A stretch of DNA of 62,399 bases from Leptospira biflexa (GCA_020721865.1 DYLW01000013.1:1-62399); one strand, 5' to 3'. Counted from the first letter of the stretch, positions 1 through 9,189 are shown. The notes: generated by a model from the sequence alone, not told the origin. A program made the numbers and translations.

Positions 1-93
1 ATAAATTTCTCGGAAGTAAACTGACTTCCTTGATCCGTGTTAAATATCGCAGGAAATTCCAGGCAAGTTACATTGTTCCGTTATTGTCAGCAT
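1..93 (-). pseudogene. IS3-family transposase OrfB remnant (internally deleted, runs off the window)
   Basis: Read on the minus strand, an ATG at 93 opens MLTITEQCNLPGIS, which matches the usual start of IS3-family OrfB. Within about 14 codons the similarity jumps, in another frame, to PAIFNTDQGSQFTSEKF. That is the signature around the second aspartate of the DDE integrase core, normally well over 100 residues further in. The middle of the catalytic domain, including the first aspartate, is therefore missing. The remnant continues beyond base 1. It sits directly downstream of the OrfA remnant, in the usual IS3 order. Seen in sequence: both motifs and the jump. Inferred: a dead element with an internal deletion. 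Confidence 0.72.
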
Positions 94-107
94 TTTTATG
101 TCCTTTT

Positions 108-354
108 CTATAAGTTTGGTTCTGTCCCGTATATTTGCCGATATTTTTTTTTTAGGAATTCTTTCTCTATTTGGAGTTTGCCGATTTGACTGTACAGATT
201 ATCAAGCTTTTCATCATTTTCATTTATATCTTTTTTCTTGTTCTCTTTATCAAAGGCACTGGACGCTCCTTCTACGAGTTTTTTCTTCCAGAGGTTAATC
301 TGTTTGGATGGACCTCTGCGTCTGGGCCAGTTCCTGAATTGTTTTTTCTCCTTT
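108..354 (-). pseudogene. IS3-family transposase OrfA remnant, frameshifted
   Basis: The minus strand encodes KGEKTIQELAQ in one frame, then QINLWKKKLVEGASSAFD and a coiled C-terminus (DNLYSQIGKLQIEKEFLKKK, then ...IYGTEPNL and TAG at 110-108) in another. This is the classic IS3 OrfA layout: an HTH (normally read through HPNQINxWKK) followed by a leucine-zipper tail. The break falls near 305-330, where one or two single bases appear to be missing. The N-terminal helix and start codon are not recognisable, and no terminal inverted repeats are visible. OrfB follows 14 bases downstream. A nonfunctional relic. Confidence 0.75.
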
Positions 355-386
355 TTACCTTTTTACAAAGAAGAACCCTTGTCCAA

Positions 387-409
387 CATAAATCCGGTTC
401 TGATTTATG
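387..409. repeat. Inverted repeat after the TPR/outer-membrane gene
   Basis: CATAAATC and GATTTATG form an 8-bp perfect stem around a 7-base loop, 16 bases beyond the stop codon of the minus-strand gene. No T-run follows on the minus strand, so it is a weak intrinsic-terminator candidate. It could also be part of the eroded edge of the IS3 remnant. Confidence 0.35.
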
Positions 410-425
410 GGCTCACTATAGTTAC

Positions 426-2006
426 TTAAAAGCGGAAAGCAACGGTTCCTTTTATAAACGCCCCATGGCGGTCTTCTGCGTTAGCGGCATATTCCACACC
501 AATTTCTTCCTTGAAGATGAGCCTGTTTTTGAACATCTGACGAGAAAAAAATGCCCCAATATGGGAATTGGAGCGGTATCCGGAGAAAGCATTCCCTTTG
601 GTCGCTTTTGTGATATCCAGCCCAAAAAAGCCCTGGCCATTCCCAAAAGCAGTGGGAGAAGTGTCATTCAGATCAATCATATAGAGGCGTTCCTTGAGAT
701 AACCACCAAAGGTAATCACCGGCCGGATGGAGGGGCGTAGCTTTCCGTATTCCAGACCCAGGGCAAAATCATAATATCCTATATAATGGCCCAGATTTTC
801 ACCTGCACTCACTTCATACTCGGTTATGAAAAGCTCATTGGCAGCGATGGAAAGCAATACCTCAAAGGGTTTTTCATCGGCACCGGGAATGGCTTTTTGC
901 CTTTTCCACAGCTTGGCACTGGTGCGGTATTCCAGCTCAAACAGAGAGCGGTCAATTTCATTTTTTTTGGGACCACTGCTTTTATCCCGGAAAAGGTATT
1001 TATTATACACTTTCAGGGAAAAATCCCCAATTACGCTGCGGCTGCCAATCAAAAGGCCAAATTTGGTGTCTGTCACCATATCATAATCCCGGTTGGAAAT
1101 AAAGGTGTTATAGCGGGGGGTAGCGTCCGAACCAAGGTCTGCCTGTGTGAATAATACACCAAAACCATAGTAATTATCTTTATGATTATACGTCAGGTTG
1201 AATTCTTCCTGTCCATACAGAATGGAGGGATTCAGCAACCCAAAATCCGGAGTACCCAAAGAAATGAAAATGTTAAACTCATCGCCGGGCTGGAAAAGCA
1301 CATAAAAATCCATGGGAATTTTTACCCGGCTGGAATCCACCATGTAGTTGGCCAGTTTGCCGGATTTGTAAATGGCCAGGGTCTCATGAACATTATATCC
1401 GATTTCTGTGTTATAGATATTTTTTCTCTCCGTGCAACTTCCGGCTGCATCACCACCATCAGGATATTTCCCGTTTTTGTCCTTGCGGGTTTGCAGCTCC
1501 AGAATTCTTTCTTCCGAGGCTTTCCGGTACGCATCCGGCAACCACTGGGGAACATCCGCATTAAACCGGTCCATCTCCAGTACTTTCTCCCCTTCCAAAA
1601 TGGCTTCCTCATAGGCCCCGGTCTGGTATAACAGTCGTCCCAGATTCTGTCGGGGTAAAATGAAATGGGGATTACGTTCCACAGATTTTTTATAGGCCGC
1701 CACCGCTTCCGGCAGCTTCCCCATCATTTCATAGGAATAGGCCAGGTTATGGTACGCAATGGCCGATTGCTCATCTATGATCCGGGATGCTGCGATAAAT
1801 TTACCTTCGGATTCCTCATAAAGTTGCTTCTTTCCGGAGTAAACCCCTTCCCGGATGAGCGTATCCGCACTTTTCTCCTTTGCAGAGGAAGAGTTTTGGA
1901 ATGCATCCTTCCGGTCAGGTTTCTTTTCCTGAGCGGGAATTCCCGTTGTTATGAGAAGAGATATAAAAATGGCAGAAACGGAAAAATTAGAAGATAACCG
2001 GGTCAT
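426..2006 (-). CDS. TPR-containing outer-membrane beta-barrel protein
   Basis: 526 residues. A signal peptide (about residues 1-25, ending GIPAQ) is followed by a charged linker and two or three TPR-like helical repeats (about 45-170; patterns AIAYHNLAYSYEMMGKLPEA and LGRLLYQTGAYEEA). The remaining 330 residues alternate aromatic and polar residues as in an outer-membrane barrel and end in a C-terminal Phe (TVAFRF), the usual barrel-assembly signal. It is probably exported, with the TPR part periplasmic and the barrel in the outer membrane. It is the last gene of a minus-strand chain after the chemoreceptor and the phasin-like gene (39-base gap). No clear ribosome-binding site precedes the ATG; the signal peptide decides the start. 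Substrate and role unknown. Confidence 0.75.
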   Translation of the reverse strand: MTRLSSNFSVSAIFISLLITTGIPAQEKKPDRKDAFQNSSSAKEKSADTLIREGVYSGKKQLYEESEGKFIAASRIIDEQSAIAYHNLAYSYEMMGKLPEAVAAYKKSVERNPHFILPRQNLGRLLYQTGAYEEAILEGEKVLEMDRFNADVPQWLPDAYRKASEERILELQTRKDKNGKYPDGGDAAGSCTERKNIYNTEIGYNVHETLAIYKSGKLANYMVDSSRVKIPMDFYVLFQPGDEFNIFISLGTPDFGLLNPSILYGQEEFNLTYNHKDNYYGFGVLFTQADLGSDATPRYNTFISNRDYDMVTDTKFGLLIGSRSVIGDFSLKVYNKYLFRDKSSGPKKNEIDRSLFELEYRTSAKLWKRQKAIPGADEKPFEVLLSIAANELFITEYEVSAGENLGHYIGYYDFALGLEYGKLRPSIRPVITFGGYLKERLYMIDLNDTSPTAFGNGQGFFGLDITKATKGNAFSGYRSNSHIGAFFSRQMFKNRLIFKEEIGVEYAANAEDRHGAFIKGTVAFRF

Positions 2007-2045
2007 ATTATAGTATCGTTTGTTTCTGTCTCATTTTAGCAATAA

Positions 2046-2390
2046 TTATTTTAAGTTTTTTATGGCCGATTTTATTTCCTCCAGTTTTGCCTTCATCAAT
2101 TCAGGGTCGCCTCCGGAATCCAGGGATTTTTTAATCTCTTCCAATGCGTTTTTTATGGGGGAGGTTGTGGAATAAATCTCCTCCAGGTGGCTACGGATGG
2201 CCTCCCCGATGGTTTCCGGTATGGAGCCATCGGGGGATTGTTTTTTTTCTTTCCCCTGGGAAAGAAAATCTCCCAGGGAGGTTTCCAAATGCTCCGTTAT
2301 TGCATTCCTTTTTTTGTTTAAATTCTCCGCCGTTTCCGCAAAAATCCGGAAACCGTTCTGAAAAATATCTCCCAGGGAGTCTTTCATCAT
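2046..2390 (-). CDS. Phasin-like small helical protein
   Basis: 114 residues, almost wholly amphipathic helix with no membrane segment or signal peptide. The layout (N-terminal helix with FQNGFRIFAETAENLNKKRN, an acidic/polar middle, a C-terminal helix of EEIKK/EEIKSAIKN heptads) resembles the phasin / polyhydroxyalkanoate-granule-associated superfamily of short coiled proteins. That superfamily also includes proteins of unknown role, so a storage-granule function is not shown. The start codon overlaps the stop of the upstream chemoreceptor gene (TAATG), implying translational coupling; a second in-frame ATG lies one codon later. It could equally be a small coiled-coil partner of the chemoreceptor. 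Confidence 0.6.
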   Translation of the reverse strand: MMKDSLGDIFQNGFRIFAETAENLNKKRNAITEHLETSLGDFLSQGKEKKQSPDGSIPETIGEAIRSHLEEIYSTTSPIKNALEEIKKSLDSGGDPELMKAKLEEIKSAIKNLK

Positions 2391-4768
2391 TAAAACCTCT
2401 CAAAATCTCCACTGGATTCCGGATCTTTTGCCAGATGATCGCTATGGACATCGTGAGGATTCTTATGGTCATGGGGAGCAACGGCTGGTTTTTTGATGTC
2501 CTTTGCTTTCTGGGCGGATGCAGCATGGAAGACATTTTGGGATTTATCTTTCTCTTTTTTCGTGGCCACCATCCGGGACTGTATCTGGTTTTCTTTGATG
2601 CGGAAGAAGCTCACCATCTGCTTAAGAGCTTCCGCCTGACCGGTCATCTCTTCTGCGGTGGATGCCAGCTCTTCGCTGGAAGCCGCATTGGTCTGGGTCA
2701 CGGTATCCAGTTGACCCATAGCTTCGTTGATCTGCTGCACGCCAGCGTTCTGCTCTTCGGATGCGGAGGTGATTTCCTGTACCAGATCCGCTGTTTTCTG
2801 GATGGCGGGAACAATCTCATTCAGGAGTTTCCCTGCCTTCTCTGCGATCTGGACACTGTTGCCGGCCAGATCTCCAATCTCCTGGGCGGCCTTCTGGCTT
2901 CTTTCTGCCAGCTTTCTCACTTCTGTGGCCACCACGGCAAACCCTTTCCCCTGTTCCCCGGCACGGGCGGCCTCAATGGCCGCGTTCAGGGCAAGCAGGT
3001 TAGTCTGGTATGCAATCTCTTCAATTATGTTAATTTTTTCGGCTATGGATTTCATGGCCGCCACGGTTTCTGTCACCGCTTTTCCGCCTTCGTCTGCATC
3101 CGTGGATGTTTTCTTGGCGATATCATTGGTCATTTTTGCATTTTCTGTGTTTTGTTTGATATTAGCTTCCATCTCTTCCAGGCTGGCACTGGTTTCTTCC
3201 ACGCTGGATGCCTGCTCATTGGCCCCCTGGCTCAGGTTCTGGGCGGTACTGCTCACCTGATTGGAAGCATCGGCAAGAGCATCTGCATTGGTCAGAACAT
3301 CCCCCATTACCTGGGAGAGTCTCTCCATGGTATTGTTGGAAGACTGTTTCAACTGATCAAATGTTCCCCGGTAATCGTTGATTATCCGGTCGGTGAGATC
3401 GCCGGCTTCCATGGCGGACAGAATGCGCACCACTTCTGCCAGACTAGCGTTGATTACTTCCATTAAATCATTCATGCCTTTGCCCATATTGTAGATGAAC
3501 TGGTCATCCACACCGGCCAGATCCACTCTCTTTTTGAAATCCCCGTCCAAGGCGGCCTGGACAATGCCTTCAATTTCCTTCTGCAGTTTTAACCGGAGGG
3601 TAATATTGGTCCATTCCACCGCAGAGCCCAGGCGTTTTCCTTTTTCATCAATCACCGGATTTGCCACCAGATCAAAAGTCTGGTTCCCGATTTCAATCCG
3701 GGAACTGTGGGTTGTACTGAAAGAGGAAAGGATTCTTTCCTGGTGGGCAGGATTCCGGTGGAATTCTCCCATGTTTTTTCCTATAATGGCACTGGCATCA
3801 AAATTGGGGAGAGCCTTACGGATTTCCATCTGGGCATTCTGGAACATTTTCTGAATGGCTTTATTCGCGTAGATTATTTTAAACTGATCGTCCGCCATCA
3901 TGATATTGGTGGACACATTATCCAGAGCCACTTTGAGACGCAGAGCATCGCCCAGATTCTCTTTTAGTTTCTGCTGGGTATCCTTTAGCGACTGCAACAG
4001 AATTCCCATCTCATCCTTCCGGTGCACGTCAATTTCATTATCCAGTTTCCCCTGCCCAATGAATCCAAAAAGATTGATGACCTGCCCCAGAGGACCGGTG
4101 ATCCCCCGGACAATCGCAATGGAGAAAAGGGTAGAGATGACCAAAGAGGACAGAACAAGGATAATGAAAAGCATTAAAGTAAATGAATAACTGGATTGCG
4201 AATCCTTGTATTCCTTCTCTGAATATTTTCTCTGGTATTCCACCAGATTCATGTGAGATGTTTTTAAGTCTTCAAAATATCCGGCCATTTCTTTGGAAAA
4301 AGCAAAATGATTTGCCTCTTCGTAATTCCCTTCCCGGATGTAACGTATTATCACATCAATGCCTTTTCCCCGGTAATCACCCATGGCTTTTTCAAATTTG
4401 GCTATTAATTTATTCTCTTCTTCTGTCGTAACTGTCGCGGTATATTTTTTCCACCATCCCATCGCCTCCTTTTTGTATTGTTCAATTTTTTCCAGGTGGA
4501 CATTGACACTGTGATCCGCGTGGTATACACTGGTATATAGCTTTGGATCATGGGCCAGTGCTTTATTCGCTTCAATATACGTTGCATTAAACCGATACTG
4601 AATCTCTAAGAGGAACGTAATGGGCTCCAATCTGTCCTTGAATGTACTTTCAATGCTTTGGTTCAAGCCTCTCATACTATAGATGCCAATGATACTGAGA
4701 ATCAGCAAAAAAAGGGAGATCGTACCCACCAGTAAAGACAGACGTGCAGATATTTTCATGTTGTTCAT
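2390..4768 (-). CDS. Methyl-accepting chemotaxis protein with cytoplasmic PAS domain
   Basis: 792 residues. TM1 (about 9-31), a four-helix-type periplasmic sensor region (about 32-190), TM2 (about 192-217), a HAMP domain (about 215-270), a PAS domain (about 280-395, with [12 protein letters not shown] and FDLVANPV), a second HAMP-like helical linker (about 400-485), and the long coiled-coil signalling domain. The hairpin tip is essentially canonical ([20 protein letters not shown], then [11 protein letters not shown]), so it should bind CheA and CheW. A flexible Lys/His-rich tail ends in DFERF. This fits the aromatic-x-x-aromatic pattern of C-terminal pentapeptides that tether CheR. The ligand is unknown; the PAS domain suggests an additional redox or small-molecule input. 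First gene of a chain with the phasin-like and TPR genes. Confidence 0.93.
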   Translation of the reverse strand: MNNMKISARLSLLVGTISLFLLILSIIGIYSMRGLNQSIESTFKDRLEPITFLLEIQYRFNATYIEANKALAHDPKLYTSVYHADHSVNVHLEKIEQYKKEAMGWWKKYTATVTTEEENKLIAKFEKAMGDYRGKGIDVIIRYIREGNYEEANHFAFSKEMAGYFEDLKTSHMNLVEYQRKYSEKEYKDSQSSYSFTLMLFIILVLSSLVISTLFSIAIVRGITGPLGQVINLFGFIGQGKLDNEIDVHRKDEMGILLQSLKDTQQKLKENLGDALRLKVALDNVSTNIMMADDQFKIIYANKAIQKMFQNAQMEIRKALPNFDASAIIGKNMGEFHRNPAHQERILSSFSTTHSSRIEIGNQTFDLVANPVIDEKGKRLGSAVEWTNITLRLKLQKEIEGIVQAALDGDFKKRVDLAGVDDQFIYNMGKGMNDLMEVINASLAEVVRILSAMEAGDLTDRIINDYRGTFDQLKQSSNNTMERLSQVMGDVLTNADALADASNQVSSTAQNLSQGANEQASSVEETSASLEEMEANIKQNTENAKMTNDIAKKTSTDADEGGKAVTETVAAMKSIAEKINIIEEIAYQTNLLALNAAIEAARAGEQGKGFAVVATEVRKLAERSQKAAQEIGDLAGNSVQIAEKAGKLLNEIVPAIQKTADLVQEITSASEEQNAGVQQINEAMGQLDTVTQTNAASSEELASTAEEMTGQAEALKQMVSFFRIKENQIQSRMVATKKEKDKSQNVFHAASAQKAKDIKKPAVAPHDHKNPHDVHSDHLAKDPESSGDFERF

Positions 4769-4826
4769 TTTTTTCTCCGGTACTTATTTCACTGGTGTTG
4801 CTACGAATTCCACCGGCGTGTTGTCA

Positions 4827-4838
4827 AGATAATTATCT
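4827..4838. promoter_or_regulatory. 12-bp perfect palindrome between divergent genes
   Basis: AGATAATTATCT is a perfect palindrome in the 115-base region separating the divergent chemoreceptor and receiver/ATPase genes. On the minus strand a TTGACA sequence lies just downstream of it, with no good -10. The position suits an operator serving both genes. No regulator is identified. Confidence 0.35.
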
Positions 4839-4883
4839 GTTTTTTTATTGCCAATCCCGGATAGATAAAGAATATATCGCAAA

Positions 4884-5876
4884 ATGATTCCGGATGTTTG
4901 TATTTATGACAGAAGGGAAAAGAGCGGGAATCTCCTGCTTTCTGTTTTCCGGCATCTGGAATTCCATGCCCGTCTGGTAACAGAAGAAAATGACCTTTTC
5001 CGGGAGCGTTTCCAGATTCTGGTCACGGAAATTAACGATGATCCGCTTTTTGGCCGCTTGAAAGTACAAAATCCGGGGCTGAAAATTCTTCTATTTTCCA
5101 ATTTTTCCCGTGATCCGTACATTGAAAAACTGTATGAATCCGGCATTGAGATGGCTTTAACAAAATCCTATAAACTGAATGATATTGTGGGAATGACAAA
5201 AAATGCAGCCATGGGCAAAGAAGCCGAATCTCTTCTGGGTTTAAAAAAATATTTTATTGGTGATCCCGCCGGTGACCAAAATGAACAAATGGAAGCCCTC
5301 TGTGCGTATTCCCAAAGAGCGTATTCCGGTGACCAGAAAACAGTGGCATCGGCTATGTTTGCTGATTTTAATAAATTTTATAGCTCTTCTGATCTTCAGA
5401 AGTGGATCCCGGATCCGGACATGCTGCATATCGCGGTCAGCGAGCTGATTGACAACGCTGTACGGGCACAGTTGGTTTCCGGGCGGGACAATCTGGATAT
5501 CTCCATGGAAATTGGCTGTGATTCGGAGAAAATCGGGATTTCCATCTATAACGATGGGAAACCGCCGGATAAAGTATCTCTTTTTTCCAGCCTCAACAGA
5601 AAGATGAAATTGACCCACTCCAATTCTTCCCCGGTTTCCCGGGAAAATATTGATAAATATGTAAACGACCACTATCTGGGGGAAAGTGGAAGGGGTTTTT
5701 ATATCATCCAGAAAGGAGTCCACCTTCTGTCCATCATGCTGATTGAAGATCAGAAAAAAGAAGAAAATCCCAATCTGTTTGAGGCCAGCATTTTATTATA
5801 TTTGTCCCGCCATCGGAAAGAGGTACAGGAAGGGCAGGGGAAGACTCAAGGGAATTATATGGTATTAACATTATGA
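4884..5876 (+). CDS. Receiver-like domain fused to GHKL (histidine-kinase-type) ATPase
   Basis: 330 residues, cytoplasmic. Residues 1-110 look like a degenerate response-regulator receiver (VCIYDRREKSGN start, ILLFSNFS, then LTKSYKL with the conserved lysine). The phospho-acceptor region reads ILVTEINDD rather than a clear LxDxxMP. Residues about 165-310 carry GHKL ATPase boxes: SELIDNAV (N box), IYNDGKPPD (G1-like) and GESGRGFYIIQ (G2-like). There is no His-phosphorylation domain, so it resembles an RsbW-like or standalone ATPase module rather than a full kinase. It is divergent from the chemoreceptor and overlaps the GH1 start (stop/start ATGA), so it is probably transcribed with it. The target is unknown. 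Confidence 0.7.
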   Translation: MIPDVCIYDRREKSGNLLLSVFRHLEFHARLVTEENDLFRERFQILVTEINDDPLFGRLKVQNPGLKILLFSNFSRDPYIEKLYESGIEMALTKSYKLNDIVGMTKNAAMGKEAESLLGLKKYFIGDPAGDQNEQMEALCAYSQRAYSGDQKTVASAMFADFNKFYSSSDLQKWIPDPDMLHIAVSELIDNAVRAQLVSGRDNLDISMEIGCDSEKIGISIYNDGKPPDKVSLFSSLNRKMKLTHSNSSPVSRENIDKYVNDHYLGESGRGFYIIQKGVHLLSIMLIEDQKKEENPNLFEASILLYLSRHRKEVQEGQGKTQGNYMVLTL

Positions 5877-7222
5877 AAGCAAAAGATTTTGGAAACAATT
5901 TTTTATGGGGATTTGCCACATCGGCCGCACAGATTGAGGGAGCCTGGGACAAGGATGGTCGCCAGCCGTCCATCTGGGATACATTCGCCCGGAAAAAAAA
6001 GCTGAACGGAAAACACCGGGATAATCCATACATTGCCTGCGATCATGTAAACCGCTATTCGGACGATGTGAAAATGCTGCACCATCTGGGAGTGAATTCT
6101 TACCGTTATTCCATTTCCTGGAGCCGGGTTCTGGAATACGATTCCCGTGGGTTATCCTTCAAAATTAATCAGCGTGGTATGGATTTCTACCGCAAACTTT
6201 CTGATAAATTGCACAAAAACGGTATACGCCCTTTTGTGACTCTCTACCATTGGGATCTTCCGCAAATTCTGCAGGATCGGGGAGGCTGGACCAACCGCGA
6301 TATTATTTCCCTTTTCCGGGAATATGCCTCTGCCGTCACCGACCATCTGTCCCCAACGGTGAAGGACTGGATTGTACTGAACGAGCCCATCATGTTCACG
6401 CTCCTGGGTTACGGCATTGGTGTGCACGCACCGGGAAAAAAAGGGGTAAAAAATCTTCTGAAATCCATACACCATGCTAATCTGGCCCAGGCCATGGCTG
6501 CTGCGGATATTAAGAAAAATTTTCCCCGGTCACGGGTGGGGACATCCAATGCCATTATTGATATCCAGCCTTTTCGGGAAGATCACAAGGGGGATATCCT
6601 TTCCGCAGACAGATACCACGCCCTTTTTTCCCGTGCGTTTGTGGAGCCATACCTGGGGATGGGATACCCCACGGAGAAATTCCCCATGCTGCAGAAAATA
6701 GAAAAGTATTTCCGGGAGGGGGATGACTGGAACATCCAGTTTCATTTTGATTTCTGGGGAGTGAACCATTATTCCCGTAATCGCATTAAAAGCAACCGAT
6801 GGATCCCTTACGTGAAAGGTAGAATCCTGCCTCCGCCTTCCGGAGCGGAAACCACCCAAATGGGCTGGGAGGTATATCCTCAAGGAATGTATAATATTTT
6901 AAAATGGATGAGTTCCTACCGTGGGGTCAAAAATATCATGATCACGGAAAACGGTGCGGCCATGGAAGACGTTCCGGAAGGGGGCAGGGTGCATGACCCC
7001 CGGCGGATTGAATACTATAAGGCATATCTATCGTCCGCCCTGAAAGCAAAAAAAGAAGGTGTTCCCCTGACCGGTTATTTTGCCTGGAGCTTTCTGGATA
7101 ACTTTGAATGGGCGGAAGGTTACCGCCCGCGTTTTGGCATGGTCTATGTGGATTATCCCAGCGGGGAAAGAATCCCCAAAGACAGTGCTCTCTGGTACCG
7201 GGATTTTATTGCCGGAAAGTAA
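5873..7222 (+). CDS. Glycoside hydrolase family 1 beta-glycosidase (beta-glucosidase type)
   Basis: 449 residues, the standard GH1 length, with no signal peptide, so cytoplasmic. The retaining mechanism needs two glutamates: the acid/base E171 in VLNEP and the nucleophile E359 in MITENGA. Other family marks are WGFATSAAQIEGAW near the N-terminus (sugar-binding Q20), TLYHWDLPQ (about 123-131) and AWSFLDNFEWAEGY near the C-terminus. It likely hydrolyses beta-linked disaccharides or aryl glycosides; the exact sugar cannot be read from sequence. The start overlaps the preceding ATPase gene by 4 bases, and the gene converges on the GT2 gene with 2 bases between. A GPH-type sugar symporter at 56.3 kb could supply substrate, but the two are not linked. 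Confidence 0.95.
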   Translation: MKAKDFGNNFLWGFATSAAQIEGAWDKDGRQPSIWDTFARKKKLNGKHRDNPYIACDHVNRYSDDVKMLHHLGVNSYRYSISWSRVLEYDSRGLSFKINQRGMDFYRKLSDKLHKNGIRPFVTLYHWDLPQILQDRGGWTNRDIISLFREYASAVTDHLSPTVKDWIVLNEPIMFTLLGYGIGVHAPGKKGVKNLLKSIHHANLAQAMAAADIKKNFPRSRVGTSNAIIDIQPFREDHKGDILSADRYHALFSRAFVEPYLGMGYPTEKFPMLQKIEKYFREGDDWNIQFHFDFWGVNHYSRNRIKSNRWIPYVKGRILPPPSGAETTQMGWEVYPQGMYNILKWMSSYRGVKNIMITENGAAMEDVPEGGRVHDPRRIEYYKAYLSSALKAKKEGVPLTGYFAWSFLDNFEWAEGYRPRFGMVYVDYPSGERIPKDSALWYRDFIAGK

Positions 7223-7224
7223 CG

Positions 7225-8118
7225 TCATTTCTGCCCCAGAAGTCCATGGAACCACTGGTTTAATTTCTCATCCCATGCCTTTTTTGTTTCCACTGCCTTT
7301 TGCAGAAGATAATCCGGGTCACGCATTTTTTCCAGTTCATCCAGAAATTTTTCCGCTTCTATGATCTTTTTCTCAAATTCATCCAGAATGCTTTTTACGG
7401 CATCCGAATTTTTATTATCAAAATCGGCAAACTGGTATTCAATGATGTCATCCCGGATTTTCCCTTTGGTAAGGAGATGCCATTCTACTTCAAAATATTT
7501 CTGGATCAGGGAAAATCGTCCTTCTTTTTCCAGCCGACGGATGCTCACGGTGAGGTAGACATCCTCCAGCATCCGGAAACACGCAATTTTTGCGGCACGG
7601 GATACCAGATCATGGTCCTCCGCCAGTTTGAGAGTCTCATCAAATCCGCCAATTTTATCAAAGATTTCCTTCCTTATAAAAATAGCAAAACCGGCGGCAT
7701 GGGGATCCAGATACTGGTTGATCCGCACGGAGAGATTGGCAAAATGAAACATGATTTTATCCAGACGCAGATCGGATTCCGGACGGAATTCACAGGTGGC
7801 AATTCCCAGATTTTTTCTTTTCATTTCTGCAAGGGCTTTTTCCAGAAAAAAATCTGGGAGGATCACATCGGCGTCAAAGAAAAACAGATATTCCCCGCTG
7901 GCCACTTCGCTTCCCCGGTTTCTGCCCGGGCCCGGCATTCCGCCGTCCACAACCCGGACACCATAACTTTCTGCAATGGAGCGGGTGGCGTCTTTGCTGC
8001 CGGCATCGGCCAATATGACCTCGTAATCCGTGAAGGTCTGTTTCTTAATGGAATCCAATAGTTTGGGAATAAATTTTTCTTCGTTAAGGGCGGGTGTGAT
8101 TATACTGATTGTGGGCAT
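7225..8118 (-). CDS. Family 2 glycosyltransferase
   Basis: 297 residues. The GT-A fold is shown by SIITPALNEEKFIPKLLDSI, EVILADAGSKDAT, GPGRNRGSE and the metal-binding DxD in FFFDADVILP. GGFDETLKLAEDHDL supplies the later acidic motif. The last 90 residues are a charged helical tail with no transmembrane segment, so it is probably a peripheral cytoplasmic enzyme making a glycan, glycolipid or lipopolysaccharide linkage. The start follows a good AAGGAG ribosome-binding site. It is convergent with the GH1 gene. Donor and acceptor are unknown. Confidence 0.88.
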   Translation of the reverse strand: MPTISIITPALNEEKFIPKLLDSIKKQTFTDYEVILADAGSKDATRSIAESYGVRVVDGGMPGPGRNRGSEVASGEYLFFFDADVILPDFFLEKALAEMKRKNLGIATCEFRPESDLRLDKIMFHFANLSVRINQYLDPHAAGFAIFIRKEIFDKIGGFDETLKLAEDHDLVSRAAKIACFRMLEDVYLTVSIRRLEKEGRFSLIQKYFEVEWHLLTKGKIRDDIIEYQFADFDNKNSDAVKSILDEFEKKIIEAEKFLDELEKMRDPDYLLQKAVETKKAWDEKLNQWFHGLLGQK

Positions 8119-8223
8119 AAATTCTCCTTTTGTTTACTTTATAAAAGCCGGATTTATTGTCCAGTCAATTCTTCCTGCCATATAAAGTTTGACATCGGGT
8201 TTCCGGATTAAAACTGGGCTTGT

Positions 8224-8294
8224 GGCGTCGTCGCCAAGTGGTAAGGCAGAGCTCTGCAAAAGCTCCACCGCCGGTTCGAATCCGACCGACGCCT
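8224..8294 (+). tRNA. tRNA-Cys (GCA)
   Basis: The acceptor arms GGCGTCG and CGACGCC pair perfectly. The anticodon stem GAGCT/AGCTC encloses CTGCAAA, giving anticodon GCA. The T arm contains GGTTCGAATCC. The discriminator is U, as expected for cysteine tRNA. CCA is not encoded. A TTGACA sequence lies 30 bases upstream, but the -10 is weak. tRNA-Leu follows after 7 bases. Confidence 0.96.
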
Positions 8295-8301
8295 TGATTT
8301 A

Positions 8302-8385
8302 GCCCGAATGATGGAATAGGTAGACATACAGGACTTAAAATCCTGGGAGGGAAACCTCGTGCCGGTTCAAGTCCGGCCTCGGGCA
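8302..8385 (+). tRNA. tRNA-Leu (UAA)
   Basis: A class II tRNA with a long variable arm. The anticodon stem CAGGA/TCCTG surrounds CTTAAAA, giving anticodon TAA. The T arm GCCGG/CCGGC encloses TTCAAGT. The acceptor pairs except for an A-C mismatch at the seventh pair. CCA is not encoded. It ends 15 bases before the tatD start and is probably co-transcribed with tRNA-Cys. Confidence 0.95.
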
Positions 8386-8400
8386 GATTATTCTAACCTT

Positions 8401-9189
8401 ATGATCATAGATTCCCACACCCATATAGATATCACCCTGGAATCCGCTCCGGAGCTGAAAGACACTCTGTTTATAAACGCACGGGAGAATGGCGTTGCCG
8501 CAATGGTGCAGATTGCTGCCCACGTAGATTCCTATGAATACTCCCGGAGTCTGTCCCATTCTCCCACCCCGGTTCCGGTGTTCTATACCATCGGTATGCA
8601 TCCGGGGGAAGCCCATGAATCGGATACGTCCGCGGGTATCCATTTCGCGAGAGAACATAAAGATGATCCAAAATTTATCGGGATTGGAGAAATTGGACTG
8701 GAATACTATTACGCGAAGGAGCATGCACAAATCCAGAAAAAAGTATTCCGGGAATATCTGGATTTGGCTGCCGAATTGGGAAAGCCAGTGGTGATCCATA
8801 GCCGGGACGCTTTTGAGGATACCCTTTCTATTTTGGAATCATACCAGAATGATATAAATATTTTAATCCACTGCTTCACCGGGGATCGGGAGCAGATGGA
8901 AGAATATATGAAAAGAGGTTTTTATATTTCCTTTTCCGGTATACTCACGTTTAAGAACGCAAAAGCCATCCAGGAAGCGGCTCTGCATACTCCTCTGGAT
9001 AAAATTCTCATTGAAACGGATGCCCCCTTTCTGGCCCCCTCTCCCATGCGGGGAAAAACCAACCAGCCAGCCTATCTGTGGCATACCTTTGAATATCTTG
9101 CCAAATTAAGAAACCTTCCCGTCGATGAAATTTCCCTGACCCTTGTGGAAAATACGCTGGCGTTTTACGGGATTCCCTTTCTTCCCTGA
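8401..9189 (+). CDS. tatD: TatD-family metal-dependent DNase
   Basis: 262 residues. A TIM-barrel amidohydrolase-like hydrolase: metal ligands DSHTHID at the N-terminus, GIGEIGLEYYY (the conserved glutamate), VIHSRDAFEDT, LIHCFTGD and ETDAPFLAP. Family members act as 3'-5' exonuclease/DNase in DNA repair and are cytoplasmic. I chose the ATG at 8401 because the family begins with MI(I/V)DSHxH; an earlier in-frame ATG falls inside the tRNA-Leu gene. The ribosome-binding site is weak, so it may be read from the tRNA transcript. Confidence 0.93.
   Translation: MIIDSHTHIDITLESAPELKDTLFINARENGVAAMVQIAAHVDSYEYSRSLSHSPTPVPVFYTIGMHPGEAHESDTSAGIHFAREHKDDPKFIGIGEIGLEYYYAKEHAQIQKKVFREYLDLAAELGKPVVIHSRDAFEDTLSILESYQNDINILIHCFTGDREQMEEYMKRGFYISFSGILTFKNAKAIQEAALHTPLDKILIETDAPFLAPSPMRGKTNQPAYLWHTFEYLAKLRNLPVDEISLTLVENTLAFYGIPFLP

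Noticed and set aside
171..740. 189-codon plus-strand ORF at the left edge
   Set aside because: It runs antisense to the IS3 relic and the 3' end of the TPR/barrel gene, both recognised on the minus strand.
2144..3466. 440-codon plus-strand ORF
   Set aside because: Antisense to the chemoreceptor signalling domain, whose motifs are unmistakable; the ORF protein is an artefact of its codon use.
8359..8400. Upstream ATG extension of tatD
   Set aside because: It lies within tRNA-Leu; the family starts at MIIDSHTH.
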